A stretch of 64,000 nucleotides of DNA. It comes from Mycobacterium interjectum (GTDB lineage: Bacteria; Actinomycetota; Actinomycetes; Mycobacteriales; Mycobacteriaceae). The notes beneath the pieces are model-generated. The model saw nothing but the letters and a program-made list of their open reading frames with translations, did no database searches and had not been told where the DNA came from. The stretch spans positions 124,001 through 188,000 of the forward strand of contig LQPB01000090.1 in the NCBI GenBank assembly GCA_002102225.1, read 5' to 3'. Shown here one piece after another: positions 28,201 to 36,214 of this stretch. Each line of letters starts with the position of its first letter. Position 1 is the stretch's first letter. Both the position numbers and the translations under genes were made by a program.

Positions 28201-29382
28201 CACGTCCTTGCCGGTGTAGATCGGGTTCATGTCGCGCGTCTGCGGCGACGGCTCACGGCCGCGCTGCGCCAGTTCGGCGCGCACCGCCGCGAAAAACTCG
28301 CGCGGCAGCGCGCACACGAAGCGCGGCCAGGTGTACCGCGCGCCCCAGTCGCGGTGGATCGCGGTCACCCATTGGTTCGGCGGGGTGTAGTCGGTTCCCA
28401 CCGGCAGCAGCACGTTGCGCGTCAGGGCGACCTTCTTGAGCCGTTGGAAGAGCGCATGGGTGGCGTCCTCGGCCTCGGCGAGCGACGCCGACGAGTCCAT
28501 CCCCCAGCCCGCCCCGTAGTGCGCGGGCATGTAGTGGGTGAGCAGGCCGCGACCCGACGGCGCGATCCACTCGAACTCGCTGCAGAACTGCATGCGGTCC
28601 ACGTCGCCGCCCGGACCCCACTGGTGGTGCGGGCCGCGGGCCCACGAGCTCGACGTCAGGCCCGCGTCGGCGGCGAACCCGGGGAATTGGGGGTCGTGGC
28701 CGAACACGTCCAGCTGCCACGCGGTGGCGGGGTTGGCGCCCAGCACGTGACGCTGAAACCCGTTGCCGTGCACCAGATTTCGAATGGTCGTTTCCGGCCC
28801 GGTGAGGTTGGTGTTCGGTTCGTTGTAGGTGCCGCCCATCACCTCGACGCGGCCCTCGGCGAGGAACCGTCGCAGATCGGCGCGGTCCTCCGGGTGGGTG
28901 TCCCAGTACGGCTTGAGGTAGTCCACCTCCGCCAGCACGAACTTGTATTCGGGCTCGCGGCGGGCCAGCTCCAGGTGGGCGTGGACCAGTTCGAAGGCGT
29001 TGGTCTGGCGCCCCGGCGGGTCTTCGGCCCACTCGCTGGTGTAGGCGCCCTGGGTGTTCCACCAGACCGGGTCGTAGTGGAAGTGACTGACCATGAACAT
29101 GGTCCACCCGGGCTCGGCGACGGTGAACTCGAACTCCGTGGTGGCGCCGCCGGCGTGCACCCGCGCCGCCCGGCGCTCGCCGACGGCCGCACCGGCGACC
29201 GTGACCGGCACCTCGACGGCCCCGGCTCCGGGCTCGGCCGTCGCCGCACCGCTGAGCCCGTCGCCGTCGATGCGGACCGCGGTCGGCGCGACGCAGCCCG
29301 CGAGGCCGATGCGCGCGAGCTGCAGCGGCGCGTCCGGCGGCCCGACGAAAAGCTCGGTCGAGTCCGCCGAAATCACCTGCAT
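25225..29382 (-). CDS. Large GH38 alpha-mannosidase (Rv0648-like)
   Basis: This 1385-residue glycoside hydrolase of family 38 is longer than the M. tuberculosis homologue as I recall it (about 1215 aa). After a beta-sandwich of about 90 residues comes the catalytic barrel with the zinc motif SHFHYDPVWWNTQ (His-100, His-102, Asp-104). The probable nucleophile Asp is in AWQLDVFGHDPQF, and the helix AYGAHHDAITGSESDQV is typical of GH38. The C-terminal half is beta-rich. No signal peptide is visible, so it is probably cytoplasmic and may turn over mannosides or mannose-containing glycolipids. It is coupled to the next two genes, ending in a ROK kinase. Confidence 0.93.
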   Translation of the reverse strand: MQVISADSTELFVGPPDAPLQLARIGLAGCVAPTAVRIDGDGLSGAATAEPGAGAVEVPVTVAGAAVGERRAARVHAGGATTEFEFTVAEPGWTMFMVSHFHYDPVWWNTQGAYTSEWAEDPPGRQTNAFELVHAHLELARREPEYKFVLAEVDYLKPYWDTHPEDRADLRRFLAEGRVEVMGGTYNEPNTNLTGPETTIRNLVHGNGFQRHVLGANPATAWQLDVFGHDPQFPGFAADAGLTSSSWARGPHHQWGPGGDVDRMQFCSEFEWIAPSGRGLLTHYMPAHYGAGWGMDSSASLAEAEDATHALFQRLKKVALTRNVLLPVGTDYTPPNQWVTAIHRDWGARYTWPRFVCALPREFFAAVRAELAQRGREPSPQTRDMNPIYTGKDVSYIDTKQANRAAENAVLQAERFAVFAALLTGAEYPQAALAKAWVQLAYGAHHDAITGSESDQVYLDLLTGWRDAWELGHATRDASLALLSGAIGGDVVVWNPLAHRRTDIVTARLDAPPGAGVRVLDPDGTELPAHVEHDGRSVSWLAPDVPSLGWRAYRLVPGSGPTGWEPMPGAAIANEHYRLEADPERGGGVASLVRDGRQLIADGRVGNELALYEEYPSHPQQGEGPWHLLPRGPVVCSSESPAQVRAYRGPLGQRLVVRGRLGGVLRYTQTLTLWNGVARLDCRTAVDEFTGEDRLLRLRWPCPVPGAMPVSEVGDAVVGRGFALLHDGPRSVDTAQHPWTLDNPAYGWFGLSSAVRVCADGAADNTVRAVSVAEVVTPAEAVSGPLARELMVALVRAGVTATCGGADKPRYGCLGVDSNLPDVRIALGGPARNAFAEAVLEQADPAYTAELERQLARTGRARVWVPAEAPLAAAWVPDADLRPPRALPVLVIDGRDQRGLAAAIASVIEDLADAEIMVEQRAPSGMGRFESRTVALLNRGVPSFAVDTDGTLHTALMRSCTGWPSGTWIDDPRRTAPDGSNFQLQHWTHAFDYALIDGDGDWRETEIHTRAAQFGHPLLAVIPGEGRGGLPPTGSLLHVEPAGAAQLAALKAAGNPLTAGSGRPVEPAAVALRLVETTGKRARVAVGSDLGAVRGLQFADLLERPHGRARSIDLHGYQVATVLAHLEMPTTSTCSARLAPDAEAAQPLYARYWLHNRGPAPLGGLPAVAHLHPQRVPAAPGGEVTLRLSVASDCSDAALRGAVTVVCPDGWSAVPAELPFGLCAGDHREADVMVSIPARARPGLYPVRAQLRLAGDDVPAAWRQVVEDVCVVEVGACDESELLYLVDGPADVEVAAGGTARLAVTVGTHARADLALEAHLISPWGTWEWIGPAVLGAVLPARGTVELGFDVAPPPWRDPGRWWALVRVGCAGRLVYSPAVRVSVT

Positions 29383-29440
29383 CCCCGCACCTTACGGCGC
29401 GAGGCGCCGCGGTGGAGGGATCTGGACCTAGGATCTGGTC

Positions 29441-30031
29441 ATGCCCGCCCTCGCCCCGCCCGTCACCGACGAGCGCCACGCCCTGCGCGAATTCATGGCG
29501 TTCCACCAAAGCGCTTATTTCGCCGTGTCCTACGGCCTCACCGACGAACAGGCCCGCTCGACGCCCTCGGTCAGCGCGCTGTCGGTCGGTGGGCTGGTCA
29601 AGCACGCCACCGCCATGCAACGCAACTGGATGGCACGCGTCGCCGCCGCGCCGGACCTGCCCCCGAAGGACCCCCGGCCCTTCGACGAGATCGCCAAGGA
29701 GTTCGGCGACCAACACGTGATGCGGCCCGACGAGACGCTGGCCGGGCTGCTGAAGGCCTTCGAGGCCCAGAACGCCGAAACGCTGCGCCTGGTCGAAACC
29801 GCCGACCTCGACGCCGCGGTGCCGGTGCCCCAGGACATCCCCTGGTTTCCCAAGAACCAGAAGGCCTGGTCGGTGCGCTGGGTCATCCTGCACGTCATCA
29901 ACGAGCTGGCCCGCCACGCCGGGCACGCCGACATCGTCCGGGAAACCATCGACGGCGCCACCATGTACGAGTTGATCGCCGGCCTGGAGAACTGGCAGAT
30001 CGAAGGATGGGTCCAGCCCTGGCAGAAATAG
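29441..30031 (+). CDS. DinB-like/DUF664 metal-binding protein
   Basis: This 196-residue four-helix protein belongs to the DinB superfamily (DUF664 branch). The expected metal-ligand histidines are visible in GLVKHATAMQRNW and in HVINELARHAGHADIVRE. Members are often thiol-dependent transferases using mycothiol or bacillithiol, but this branch is mostly uncharacterised. It opens a rightward block, and its 3' end overlaps the next hydrolase gene by 25 bases. I do not recall a counterpart at this site in M. tuberculosis, so it looks like an insertion. Confidence 0.87.
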   Translation: MPALAPPVTDERHALREFMAFHQSAYFAVSYGLTDEQARSTPSVSALSVGGLVKHATAMQRNWMARVAAAPDLPPKDPRPFDEIAKEFGDQHVMRPDETLAGLLKAFEAQNAETLRLVETADLDAAVPVPQDIPWFPKNQKAWSVRWVILHVINELARHAGHADIVRETIDGATMYELIAGLENWQIEGWVQPWQK

Positions 30032-30954
30032 CGCAGCTGCGCAGCGGGATCGCGCGCCGCGAGACCCCGCACGGCCCCGTCGAGCTCTACTACGAGGACC
30101 TCGGCGACCCGGCCGCGCCGCCCGCGCTGCTCATCATGGGCCTGGGCGCCCAGCTGCCCATGTGGCCCGACGGGTTCTGCGCGCGCCTCGTCGACGCCGG
30201 GTTCCGCGTCATCCGCTTCGACCACCGCGACACCGGGCTGTCGGCCAAGCTGCACGGGCTGCGGGCCCGGGGCTCGGTGTATCGGCGGGTCGGGCGCTAT
30301 CTGCTGGGCAGGCCCAGCAGGGTGCCCTACACCCTGGTCGACATGACCGAGGACGTGGTGGCGCTGCTGGACCAGCTGGGCATCGACCGGGCCCACGTGG
30401 TGGGTGCGTCGCTGGGCGGCATGATCGCGCAGATCCTGGCCGCCACCGCGCCGCACCGGGTGGCGTCGCTGGGCGTGATCATGTCGACCACCGGCAAGCC
30501 GTTCTCCGCGCTGCCGGCCTGGCGGGTCATCAGGCTGGCGTTCGACCCGCCGGCCTCCGACGCCTCCGCCGAGGAGAAACTGGCCTTCGAGGTGCGCAAC
30601 GTCGCGGTGTTCAACGGCCCGAACTTCCTGCCGCCCGACGACGAGCTGCGCGCGCGGGTGCGCCGGCTGGCGGACCGGTGCAGCTACCCGCCGGGCATGC
30701 TGCGCCAGTTCGACGCGGTGCTGGGCACCGGCAGCCTGCTCGGGTACGCCAAGGCGATCACCGCCCCGACCGTGGTGCTACACGGTTCGGCCGACCCGAT
30801 GGTCCGCCCGCGCAACGGGCGCGCCGTCGCCGCCGCCATCCCCGGCGCGCGATTCGTCGTGGTCGACGGGATGGGACACGATCTTCCGGAACCGGTCTGG
30901 CGGCCGATCGTCGAGACCCTCACCGAGCACTTCGCGCTCGCCGGGACCCGGTGA
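30007..30954 (+). CDS. Alpha/beta-hydrolase, LipG paralogue
   Basis: This 315-residue alpha/beta-hydrolase is closely similar to LipG at 32364 (shared YYEDLGD or YYEDMGD, LLIMGLGAQL, GMGHDLP). The nucleophile elbow is VVGASLGGM, the Asp is in GSADPMV and the His in DGMGHDLP. The ATG at 30007 lies inside the end of the DinB-like gene, so the two are coupled. Together with LipG it flanks a UbiB-type kinase, apparently a duplication around that gene. It is a probable esterase or lipase acting near mycolate metabolism; the substrate is unknown. Confidence 0.9.
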   Translation: MGPALAEIAQLRSGIARRETPHGPVELYYEDLGDPAAPPALLIMGLGAQLPMWPDGFCARLVDAGFRVIRFDHRDTGLSAKLHGLRARGSVYRRVGRYLLGRPSRVPYTLVDMTEDVVALLDQLGIDRAHVVGASLGGMIAQILAATAPHRVASLGVIMSTTGKPFSALPAWRVIRLAFDPPASDASAEEKLAFEVRNVAVFNGPNFLPPDDELRARVRRLADRCSYPPGMLRQFDAVLGTGSLLGYAKAITAPTVVLHGSADPMVRPRNGRAVAAAIPGARFVVVDGMGHDLPEPVWRPIVETLTEHFALAGTR

Positions 30955-31006
30955 GCGCGCTCACTGCAATTGGGACTTGACAGCCCCGATTTGGCAGACT
31001 GCTGGA

Positions 31007-32353
31007 ATGACTACTACCAAACACCGCGAGGTGGCCAAGCTCGACCGGGTGCCGCTGCCGGTCGAAGCGGCCCGGGTAGCAGCCACCGGTTGGCAGGTCA
31101 CCCGCGCCGCCGCCCGCATCATCAGCAAGCTGCCCGGCAGGGGGCCGTGGCAGCAGAAGGCGATCAAGGAGCTCCCCAACACGTTCGCCGACCTGGGGCC
31201 CACCTACGTCAAGTTCGGGCAGATCATCGCGTCCAGTCCCGGCGCGTTCGGTGAATCGCTGTCCCGCGAATTCCGCGGGCTGCTCGACCGGGTGCCGCCC
31301 GCCGACCCCAAAGAGGTGCACAAGCTGCTCGTCGAGGACCTCGGCGGCGACCCCGCCGACCTGTTCGCCGAGTTTGACGACACGCCGTTCGCGTCGGCGT
31401 CCATCGCGCAGGTGCACTACGCGACCCTGCACACCGGCGAGGAGGTCGTCGTCAAGATCCAGCGTCCGGGCATCCGGCGCCGGGTCGCCGCCGACCTGCA
31501 GATCCTCAAGCGGTTCGCCCAGGCCGTCGAGCTGGCCAAGCTGGGCCGCCGCCTGTCCGCGCAGGACGTGGTCGCCGACTTCTCCGACAACCTGGCCGAG
31601 GAGCTGGACTTCCGCCTCGAGGCGCAGTCGATGGACGCGTGGGTCTCGCACCTGCACGCGTCCCCGCTGGGCAAGAACATCCGGGTGCCGCAGGTGCACT
31701 GGGACTTCACCTCCGAGCGGGTGCTGACCATGGAGCGGGTGCACGGCATCCGCATCGACGACGTCAAGGCCATTCGCCAGGCCGGCTTCGACGGCACCGA
31801 GCTGGTCAAGGCGCTGCTGTTCTCGCTTTTCGAGGGCGGCCTGCGGCACGGCCTTTTCCACGGCGACCTGCACGCCGGCAACCTGTACGTCGACGACCAG
31901 GGCCGCATCGTGTTCTTCGACTTCGGCATCATGGGCCGCATCGACCCGCGCACCCGCTGGCTGCTGCGCGAGCTGGTGTACGCGCTGCTGGTCAAGAAGG
32001 ACCACGCCTCGGCCGGCAAGATCGTGGTGCTGATGGGCGCCGTCGGCACCATGAAGCCCGAGGCGCAGGCCGCCAAGGACCTGGAAAAGTTCGCCACCCC
32101 GCTGACCATGCAGACCCTCGGCGACATGTCCTACGCGGACATCGGGCGCCAGCTGTCGGCGCTCGCCGACGCCTACGACGTCAAGCTGCCCCGCGAGCTG
32201 GTGCTGATCGGCAAGCAGTTCCTCTACGTCGAGCGGTACATGAAGCTGCTGGCGCCGAAGTGGCAGATGATGTCCGACCCGCAGCTGACGGGATACTTCG
32301 CCAACTTCATGGTGGAGGTCAGCCGCGAACATCAAAGCGACGTGGAGGTCTAG
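31007..32353 (+). CDS. UbiB/ABC1-family atypical kinase (Rv0647c-like)
   Basis: This 448-residue member of the UbiB/ADCK family has all the diagnostic motifs: the KxGQ motif in YVKFGQIIASS, the Ala-rich loop ASASIAQVHYA, the Lys in VVVKIQRPGI, ExD in EELDFRLEAQSMD, HGDLHAGN and DFG in VFFDFGIMG. In other organisms such proteins support quinone biosynthesis or lipid handling and have ATPase activity. Here it sits between two lipase-like genes and upstream of mmaA1, so a role in lipid supply is possible. I start at ATG 31007. No clear transmembrane C-terminus is seen. Confidence 0.92.
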   Translation: MTTTKHREVAKLDRVPLPVEAARVAATGWQVTRAAARIISKLPGRGPWQQKAIKELPNTFADLGPTYVKFGQIIASSPGAFGESLSREFRGLLDRVPPADPKEVHKLLVEDLGGDPADLFAEFDDTPFASASIAQVHYATLHTGEEVVVKIQRPGIRRRVAADLQILKRFAQAVELAKLGRRLSAQDVVADFSDNLAEELDFRLEAQSMDAWVSHLHASPLGKNIRVPQVHWDFTSERVLTMERVHGIRIDDVKAIRQAGFDGTELVKALLFSLFEGGLRHGLFHGDLHAGNLYVDDQGRIVFFDFGIMGRIDPRTRWLLRELVYALLVKKDHASAGKIVVLMGAVGTMKPEAQAAKDLEKFATPLTMQTLGDMSYADIGRQLSALADAYDVKLPRELVLIGKQFLYVERYMKLLAPKWQMMSDPQLTGYFANFMVEVSREHQSDVEV

Positions 32354-32363
32354 GGGCGACCCG

Positions 32364-33281
32364 ATGGAAATCCGCACCGGCTTTGCCAACTCGAGAGCCA
32401 CTTCGGGCGACCTGAAGCTGTATTACGAGGACATGGGCGACATGGACAATCCGCCCGTCCTGCTGATCATGGGGCTCGGCGCCCAGCTGCTGCTGTGGCG
32501 GACGGCGTTCTGCGAGAAGCTCGTCGCCGAGGGTTTGCGCGTCATCCGCTACGACAATCGCGACGTCGGCCTGTCCAGCAAGACGCCGAGGACCGGCGCC
32601 GGCCAACCCCTGATCCCGCGGCTGCTGCGGTTCTGGTTCGGGCTGCGCAGCGAGGCGGCCTACGCGCTGGAGGACCTGGCCGACGACGCCGCGGCCGTGC
32701 TGGATCAGCTGGGCATCGAGCGCGCCCACATCGTCGGGGCATCGATGGGCGGCATGATCGCGCAGGTCTTCGCGGCCCGATTCGCCGAGCGGACCAAGAG
32801 CCTGGCGGTCATCTTCTCCAGCAACAATCGCCCGTTCCTACCGCCCCCGGCCCCGCGCGCCCTGCTGGCGGTCCTCAAAGGCCCGCCGCCCGGTTCTCCC
32901 CGCGACGCGATCGTCGACAACGTCGTGCGCGTCACCAGGATCACCGGCAGCCCGCGCTACCAGGCGCCGGAGGAACAGGTGCGGGCCGAGGCGATCGAGG
33001 GTTACGAACGCAGCTACTATCCCTGGGGTGTCGCGCGGCACTTCAGCGCGATCATGGCCAGCGGCAGCCTGCTCGGCTACAACCGGCGGACGGCCGCGCC
33101 GACCGTGGTGCTGCACGGCCGGGCCGACAAACTGATGCGTCCATCGGGCGGACGCGCGGTCGCACGCGCCATCGACGGCGCTCGACTATTCTTATTCGAC
33201 GGCATGGGCCACGACCTACCTCAGCAACTATGGGATCGGTTGATCAGCGTGCTCACGAGCAACTTCGCCGAGGCCGGCTGA
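32364..33281 (+). CDS. lipG: Alpha/beta-hydrolase LipG
   Basis: This 305-residue alpha/beta-hydrolase matches LipG (Rv0646c). The nucleophile is in IVGASMGGM, the Asp in GRADKLM, the His in DGMGHDLP, and the oxyanion region is LLIMGLGAQLLLWR. LipG of M. tuberculosis has been described as a phospholipase/thioesterase. It lies 10 bases after the UbiB-type gene and about 90 bases before mmaA1, on the same strand. Its strong likeness to the hydrolase at 30007 indicates duplication. Confidence 0.93.
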   Translation: MEIRTGFANSRATSGDLKLYYEDMGDMDNPPVLLIMGLGAQLLLWRTAFCEKLVAEGLRVIRYDNRDVGLSSKTPRTGAGQPLIPRLLRFWFGLRSEAAYALEDLADDAAAVLDQLGIERAHIVGASMGGMIAQVFAARFAERTKSLAVIFSSNNRPFLPPPAPRALLAVLKGPPPGSPRDAIVDNVVRVTRITGSPRYQAPEEQVRAEAIEGYERSYYPWGVARHFSAIMASGSLLGYNRRTAAPTVVLHGRADKLMRPSGGRAVARAIDGARLFLFDGMGHDLPQQLWDRLISVLTSNFAEAG

Positions 33282-33372
33282 GGCCTGGGTCGGACGGCTT
33301 TCGGCACTGCCCAGTGAATTTCACGGACACTATTGCTGCGTTGTACGGTTGGCGTTGGGAGGATCTCGAACA

Positions 33373-34233
33373 ATGGCGGAACTGAAACCGTATTACGAAG
33401 AGTCGCAGTCGACATACGACATCTCCGACGACTTCTTCGGCTTGTTCCTGGACCCCAACATGGTCTACACGTGCGCCTACTTCGAGCGCGACGACATGAC
33501 GTTGGAAGAGGCACAACTCGCCAAGGTGGATCTGGCGCTGGACAAGCTGAACCTCGAACCGGGGATGACGGTGCTCGACGTCGGCTGCGGATGGGGCGGG
33601 GCGCTGGTGCGCGCCGTCGAGAAGTACGACGTCAACGTCATCGGAATCACCCTGAGCCGCAACCACTATGAGCGCAGCAAGGCCAGGCTTGCCGCGATCC
33701 CGACCACTCGGCAGGCCGAGGCTCGGCTGCAGGGCTGGGAAGAATTCGACGAGAAGGTGGATCGCATCGTCACCTTCGAGGCGTTCGACGCCTTCAAAAA
33801 GGAGCGCTGGCCCCTCTTCTTCGAACGCGCCTACGACGTACTGCCCGCCGACGGCCGGATGCTCTTGCACAGCATATTCACCTATCCGCAGACGTACTGG
33901 CGGGACCACGGCATCACGGTGACCATGAGTGATCTGCGGTTCTTTCGCTTTCTCGGAACGGAAATCTTCCCCGGCGGCTCGATGTGCGGCGAAGCCGATA
34001 TCGTCGACAATTCGAAGGCGGCCGGGTTCTCGCTCGAGAAGGTCCAATACCTGCAGCAGCATTACGTCCGCACTCTGGACATGTGGGCGGCCAACCTGCA
34101 GGCCAATCGCGACCGCGCCATCGCCATCCAATCCGAAGAGGTCTACGACCGCTACATGCGCTACCTGACCGGCTGCGCGAACCTCTTCCGGAAGGGCATC
34201 TCCAACGTCGCCCAGTACACCCTCACAAAGTGA
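33373..34233 (+). CDS. mmaA1: Mycolic acid methyltransferase MmaA1
   Basis: This 286-residue SAM-dependent enzyme of the cyclopropane fatty acid synthase family acts on meromycolate chains. MmaA1 converts cis to trans double bonds with an allylic methyl group. The SAM motif is VLDVGCGWGG. The segment FEAFDAFKKERW replaces the EHFGH motif found in the other three copies and is the mark of MmaA1. ATG 33373 gives exactly 286 aa, as in Rv0645c. A GGGAGG site lies ten bases upstream. It is first of four tandem paralogues. Confidence 0.95.
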   Translation: MAELKPYYEESQSTYDISDDFFGLFLDPNMVYTCAYFERDDMTLEEAQLAKVDLALDKLNLEPGMTVLDVGCGWGGALVRAVEKYDVNVIGITLSRNHYERSKARLAAIPTTRQAEARLQGWEEFDEKVDRIVTFEAFDAFKKERWPLFFERAYDVLPADGRMLLHSIFTYPQTYWRDHGITVTMSDLRFFRFLGTEIFPGGSMCGEADIVDNSKAAGFSLEKVQYLQQHYVRTLDMWAANLQANRDRAIAIQSEEVYDRYMRYLTGCANLFRKGISNVAQYTLTK

Positions 34234-34241
34234 GGTGATCC

Positions 34242-35105
34242 ATGGCCAAGGACCTGACGCCGCACTTCGACGACGTGCAAGCGCACTACGACCTGTCCGA
34301 CGACTTCTTCCGGTTGTTCCTGGACCCCACGCAGACCTACAGCTGCGCCTACTTCGAGCGCGACGACATGACGCTGGAAGAGGCGCAGCTCGCCAAGATC
34401 GACCTGGCGCTGGGCAAGTTGGGCTTGCGGGCCGGCATGACGTTGCTCGACGTCGGCTGCGGCTGGGGTGCCACCATGCGGCGGGCGGTTGAAAAGTACG
34501 ACGTCAACGTCGTCGGCCTGACGCTGTCGAAGAACCAGGCCGCCCACGTGCAGAAGTCGTTCGACGAGATGGAAAGCCCGCGCAGCAAGCGGGTGCTGCT
34601 GGCCGGCTGGGAAGAGTTCGACGAGCCCGTCGACCGCATCGTCTCGATCGGCGCATTCGAGCACTTCGGCCACGATCGCTATGACGACTTCTTCGCGCTG
34701 GCCCACCGAATCCTGCCCGCTGACGGCGTGATGCTGCTGCACACGATCACCGGGCTGACGGGACCGCAGTGCATCGAGCGGGGCATCCCGCTGACGTTCG
34801 AGATGGCGCGCTTCATCAAGTTCATCGTCACCGAGATCTTCCCGGGCGGCCGGTTGCCGTCCATCGAGATGGTGCAGGAACGTTCGGCGAACGCGGGATT
34901 CACGCTGACCCGCCGGCAGTCACTGCAGCCGCACTACGCCCGGACCCTTGACCTGTGGGCGGAGGCCCTGCAGGCGCACCGGGACGAGGCCATCGCGATC
35001 CAATCCGACGAGGTCTACGAGCGGTACATGAAGTACCTGACCGGCTGCGCGAACGCCTTCCGGACCGGCTATATCGACGTCAATCAGTTCACCCTGGAAA
35101 AATAG
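34242..35105 (+). CDS. mmaA2: Mycolic acid cyclopropane synthase MmaA2
   Basis: This 287-residue paralogue closely resembles MmaA2 (Rv0644c), which forms the distal cyclopropane of alpha-mycolates and cis-cyclopropanes of oxygenated mycolates using SAM. LLDVGCGWGATMRR is the SAM site and FEHFGHDRYDDFF the conserved active-site stretch. It begins 8 bases after mmaA1 and is surely cotranscribed with it. Identification rests on near-identity of many stretches (for example SKNQAAHVQKSFDEM) to the M. tuberculosis enzyme. Confidence 0.94.
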   Translation: MAKDLTPHFDDVQAHYDLSDDFFRLFLDPTQTYSCAYFERDDMTLEEAQLAKIDLALGKLGLRAGMTLLDVGCGWGATMRRAVEKYDVNVVGLTLSKNQAAHVQKSFDEMESPRSKRVLLAGWEEFDEPVDRIVSIGAFEHFGHDRYDDFFALAHRILPADGVMLLHTITGLTGPQCIERGIPLTFEMARFIKFIVTEIFPGGRLPSIEMVQERSANAGFTLTRRQSLQPHYARTLDLWAEALQAHRDEAIAIQSDEVYERYMKYLTGCANAFRTGYIDVNQFTLEK

Positions 35106-35248
35106 CTGTGGTGCGCGTCACACTGGGATAGGGAACCGATCGAGAAACCCCGGGGCGCGCGACTTCAAACACGGGGGATGGTGCGGGCGCCGTGTAGGGT
35201 GCCGGGCAACGGCATCGAGCCAAGGTGCCGTTCCGGCGGGAGGACATG

Positions 35249-36130
35249 ATGCTCGAGAATCGAGTCGGGGCGACGCTCAAGCGGTCCAACCTCGACAATG
35301 TCCAGGCGCACTACGACCTATCGAACGAATTCTTCGCGCTGTTCGTGGACCCGACCCGCACCTACAGCTGCGCGTACTTCCCGCACGAGGGCATGACGTT
35401 GCACGAGGCGCAGCTCGCCAAGCTCGACCTGTCGCTGGACAAGCTGGGGCTGCGGCCAGGGATGACCCTGCTCGACGTGGGGTGCGGGTGGGGCTCGATG
35501 ATGAAACGCGCCGTCGAGCGCTACGACGTGAATGTCGTGGGGCTGACCCTGTCGAAGAATCAGCACGCCTACTGCCAGCAGGTGCTTGACGGGATCGACA
35601 GCGACCGCTCGCGACGGGTGCTGCTGCGCGACTGGGCCGAGTTCGACGAGCAGGTGGACCGCATCATCGTCATCGAGGCGTTGGAGCACTTCGGTTTTCA
35701 CCGCTACGACGATTTCTTCAAATTCACCTACAACGCCCTGCCCGACGACGGCGTCATGATGCTGCACTCGATCACTGGGCTGCACGTCAGCCAGGTGCTG
35801 GAGCGCGGCCTCCCCATGACGATGGAGCTGGCGAAATTCATGAGGTTCATCGTCACCGACATCTTCCCCGGCGGCCGGCTGCCGACGATCGAGACCGTGG
35901 AGGAGCAGTCCGCGAAGGTCGGTTTCACGGTGACCCGCCGCCAGTCGTTGCAACAGGACTTTGCCAAGACCCTTGACTTCTGGGTCGAGGCCCTCGAGGC
36001 GCGCAGGGACCAGGCCATCTCCATCCAGTCCGAAGAGATCTACGACATGTACATGAGGTACCTGACCGGGTGCGCCAAGGTGTTCCGCACGGGTTACGTC
36101 GACTGCAACCAGTTCACGCTGGAGAAATGA
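35249..36130 (+). CDS. mmaA3: Mycolic acid methyltransferase MmaA3 (O-methyltransferase type)
   Basis: This 293-residue paralogue is closest to MmaA3 (Rv0643c), which O-methylates hydroxymycolates to methoxymycolates. SAM motif LLDVGCGWGSMMKR, SKNQHAYCQQVLDGID and EALEHFGFHRYDD support this. Two ATGs lie side by side; I take 35249 because GGAGG is five bases upstream and 293 aa is the family length. The 143-base gap before it is the longest in the cluster and may hold its own promoter. If functional, the organism should be able to make methoxymycolates, which the M. avium complex is not known for. Confidence 0.9.
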   Translation: MLENRVGATLKRSNLDNVQAHYDLSNEFFALFVDPTRTYSCAYFPHEGMTLHEAQLAKLDLSLDKLGLRPGMTLLDVGCGWGSMMKRAVERYDVNVVGLTLSKNQHAYCQQVLDGIDSDRSRRVLLRDWAEFDEQVDRIIVIEALEHFGFHRYDDFFKFTYNALPDDGVMMLHSITGLHVSQVLERGLPMTMELAKFMRFIVTDIFPGGRLPTIETVEEQSAKVGFTVTRRQSLQQDFAKTLDFWVEALEARRDQAISIQSEEIYDMYMRYLTGCAKVFRTGYVDCNQFTLEK

Positions 36131-36214
36131 CCTTCGGTATCGTTGCGCGTCAGATGACGCCACTGCGCATACCTGCGTTGCCGGCGGTGAACTTTTCAGG
36201 AGAACAAGGCGAGA

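Noticed and set aside
26008..29400. Long + strand open frame opposite the mannosidase
   Set aside because: It only exists because stop codons are rare in this GC-rich strand; its in-frame continuation is the real hydrolase gene that starts at 30007.
30977..30982. TTGACA before the UbiB-type gene
   Set aside because: No acceptable -10 element follows at proper spacing, so I did not list a promoter.
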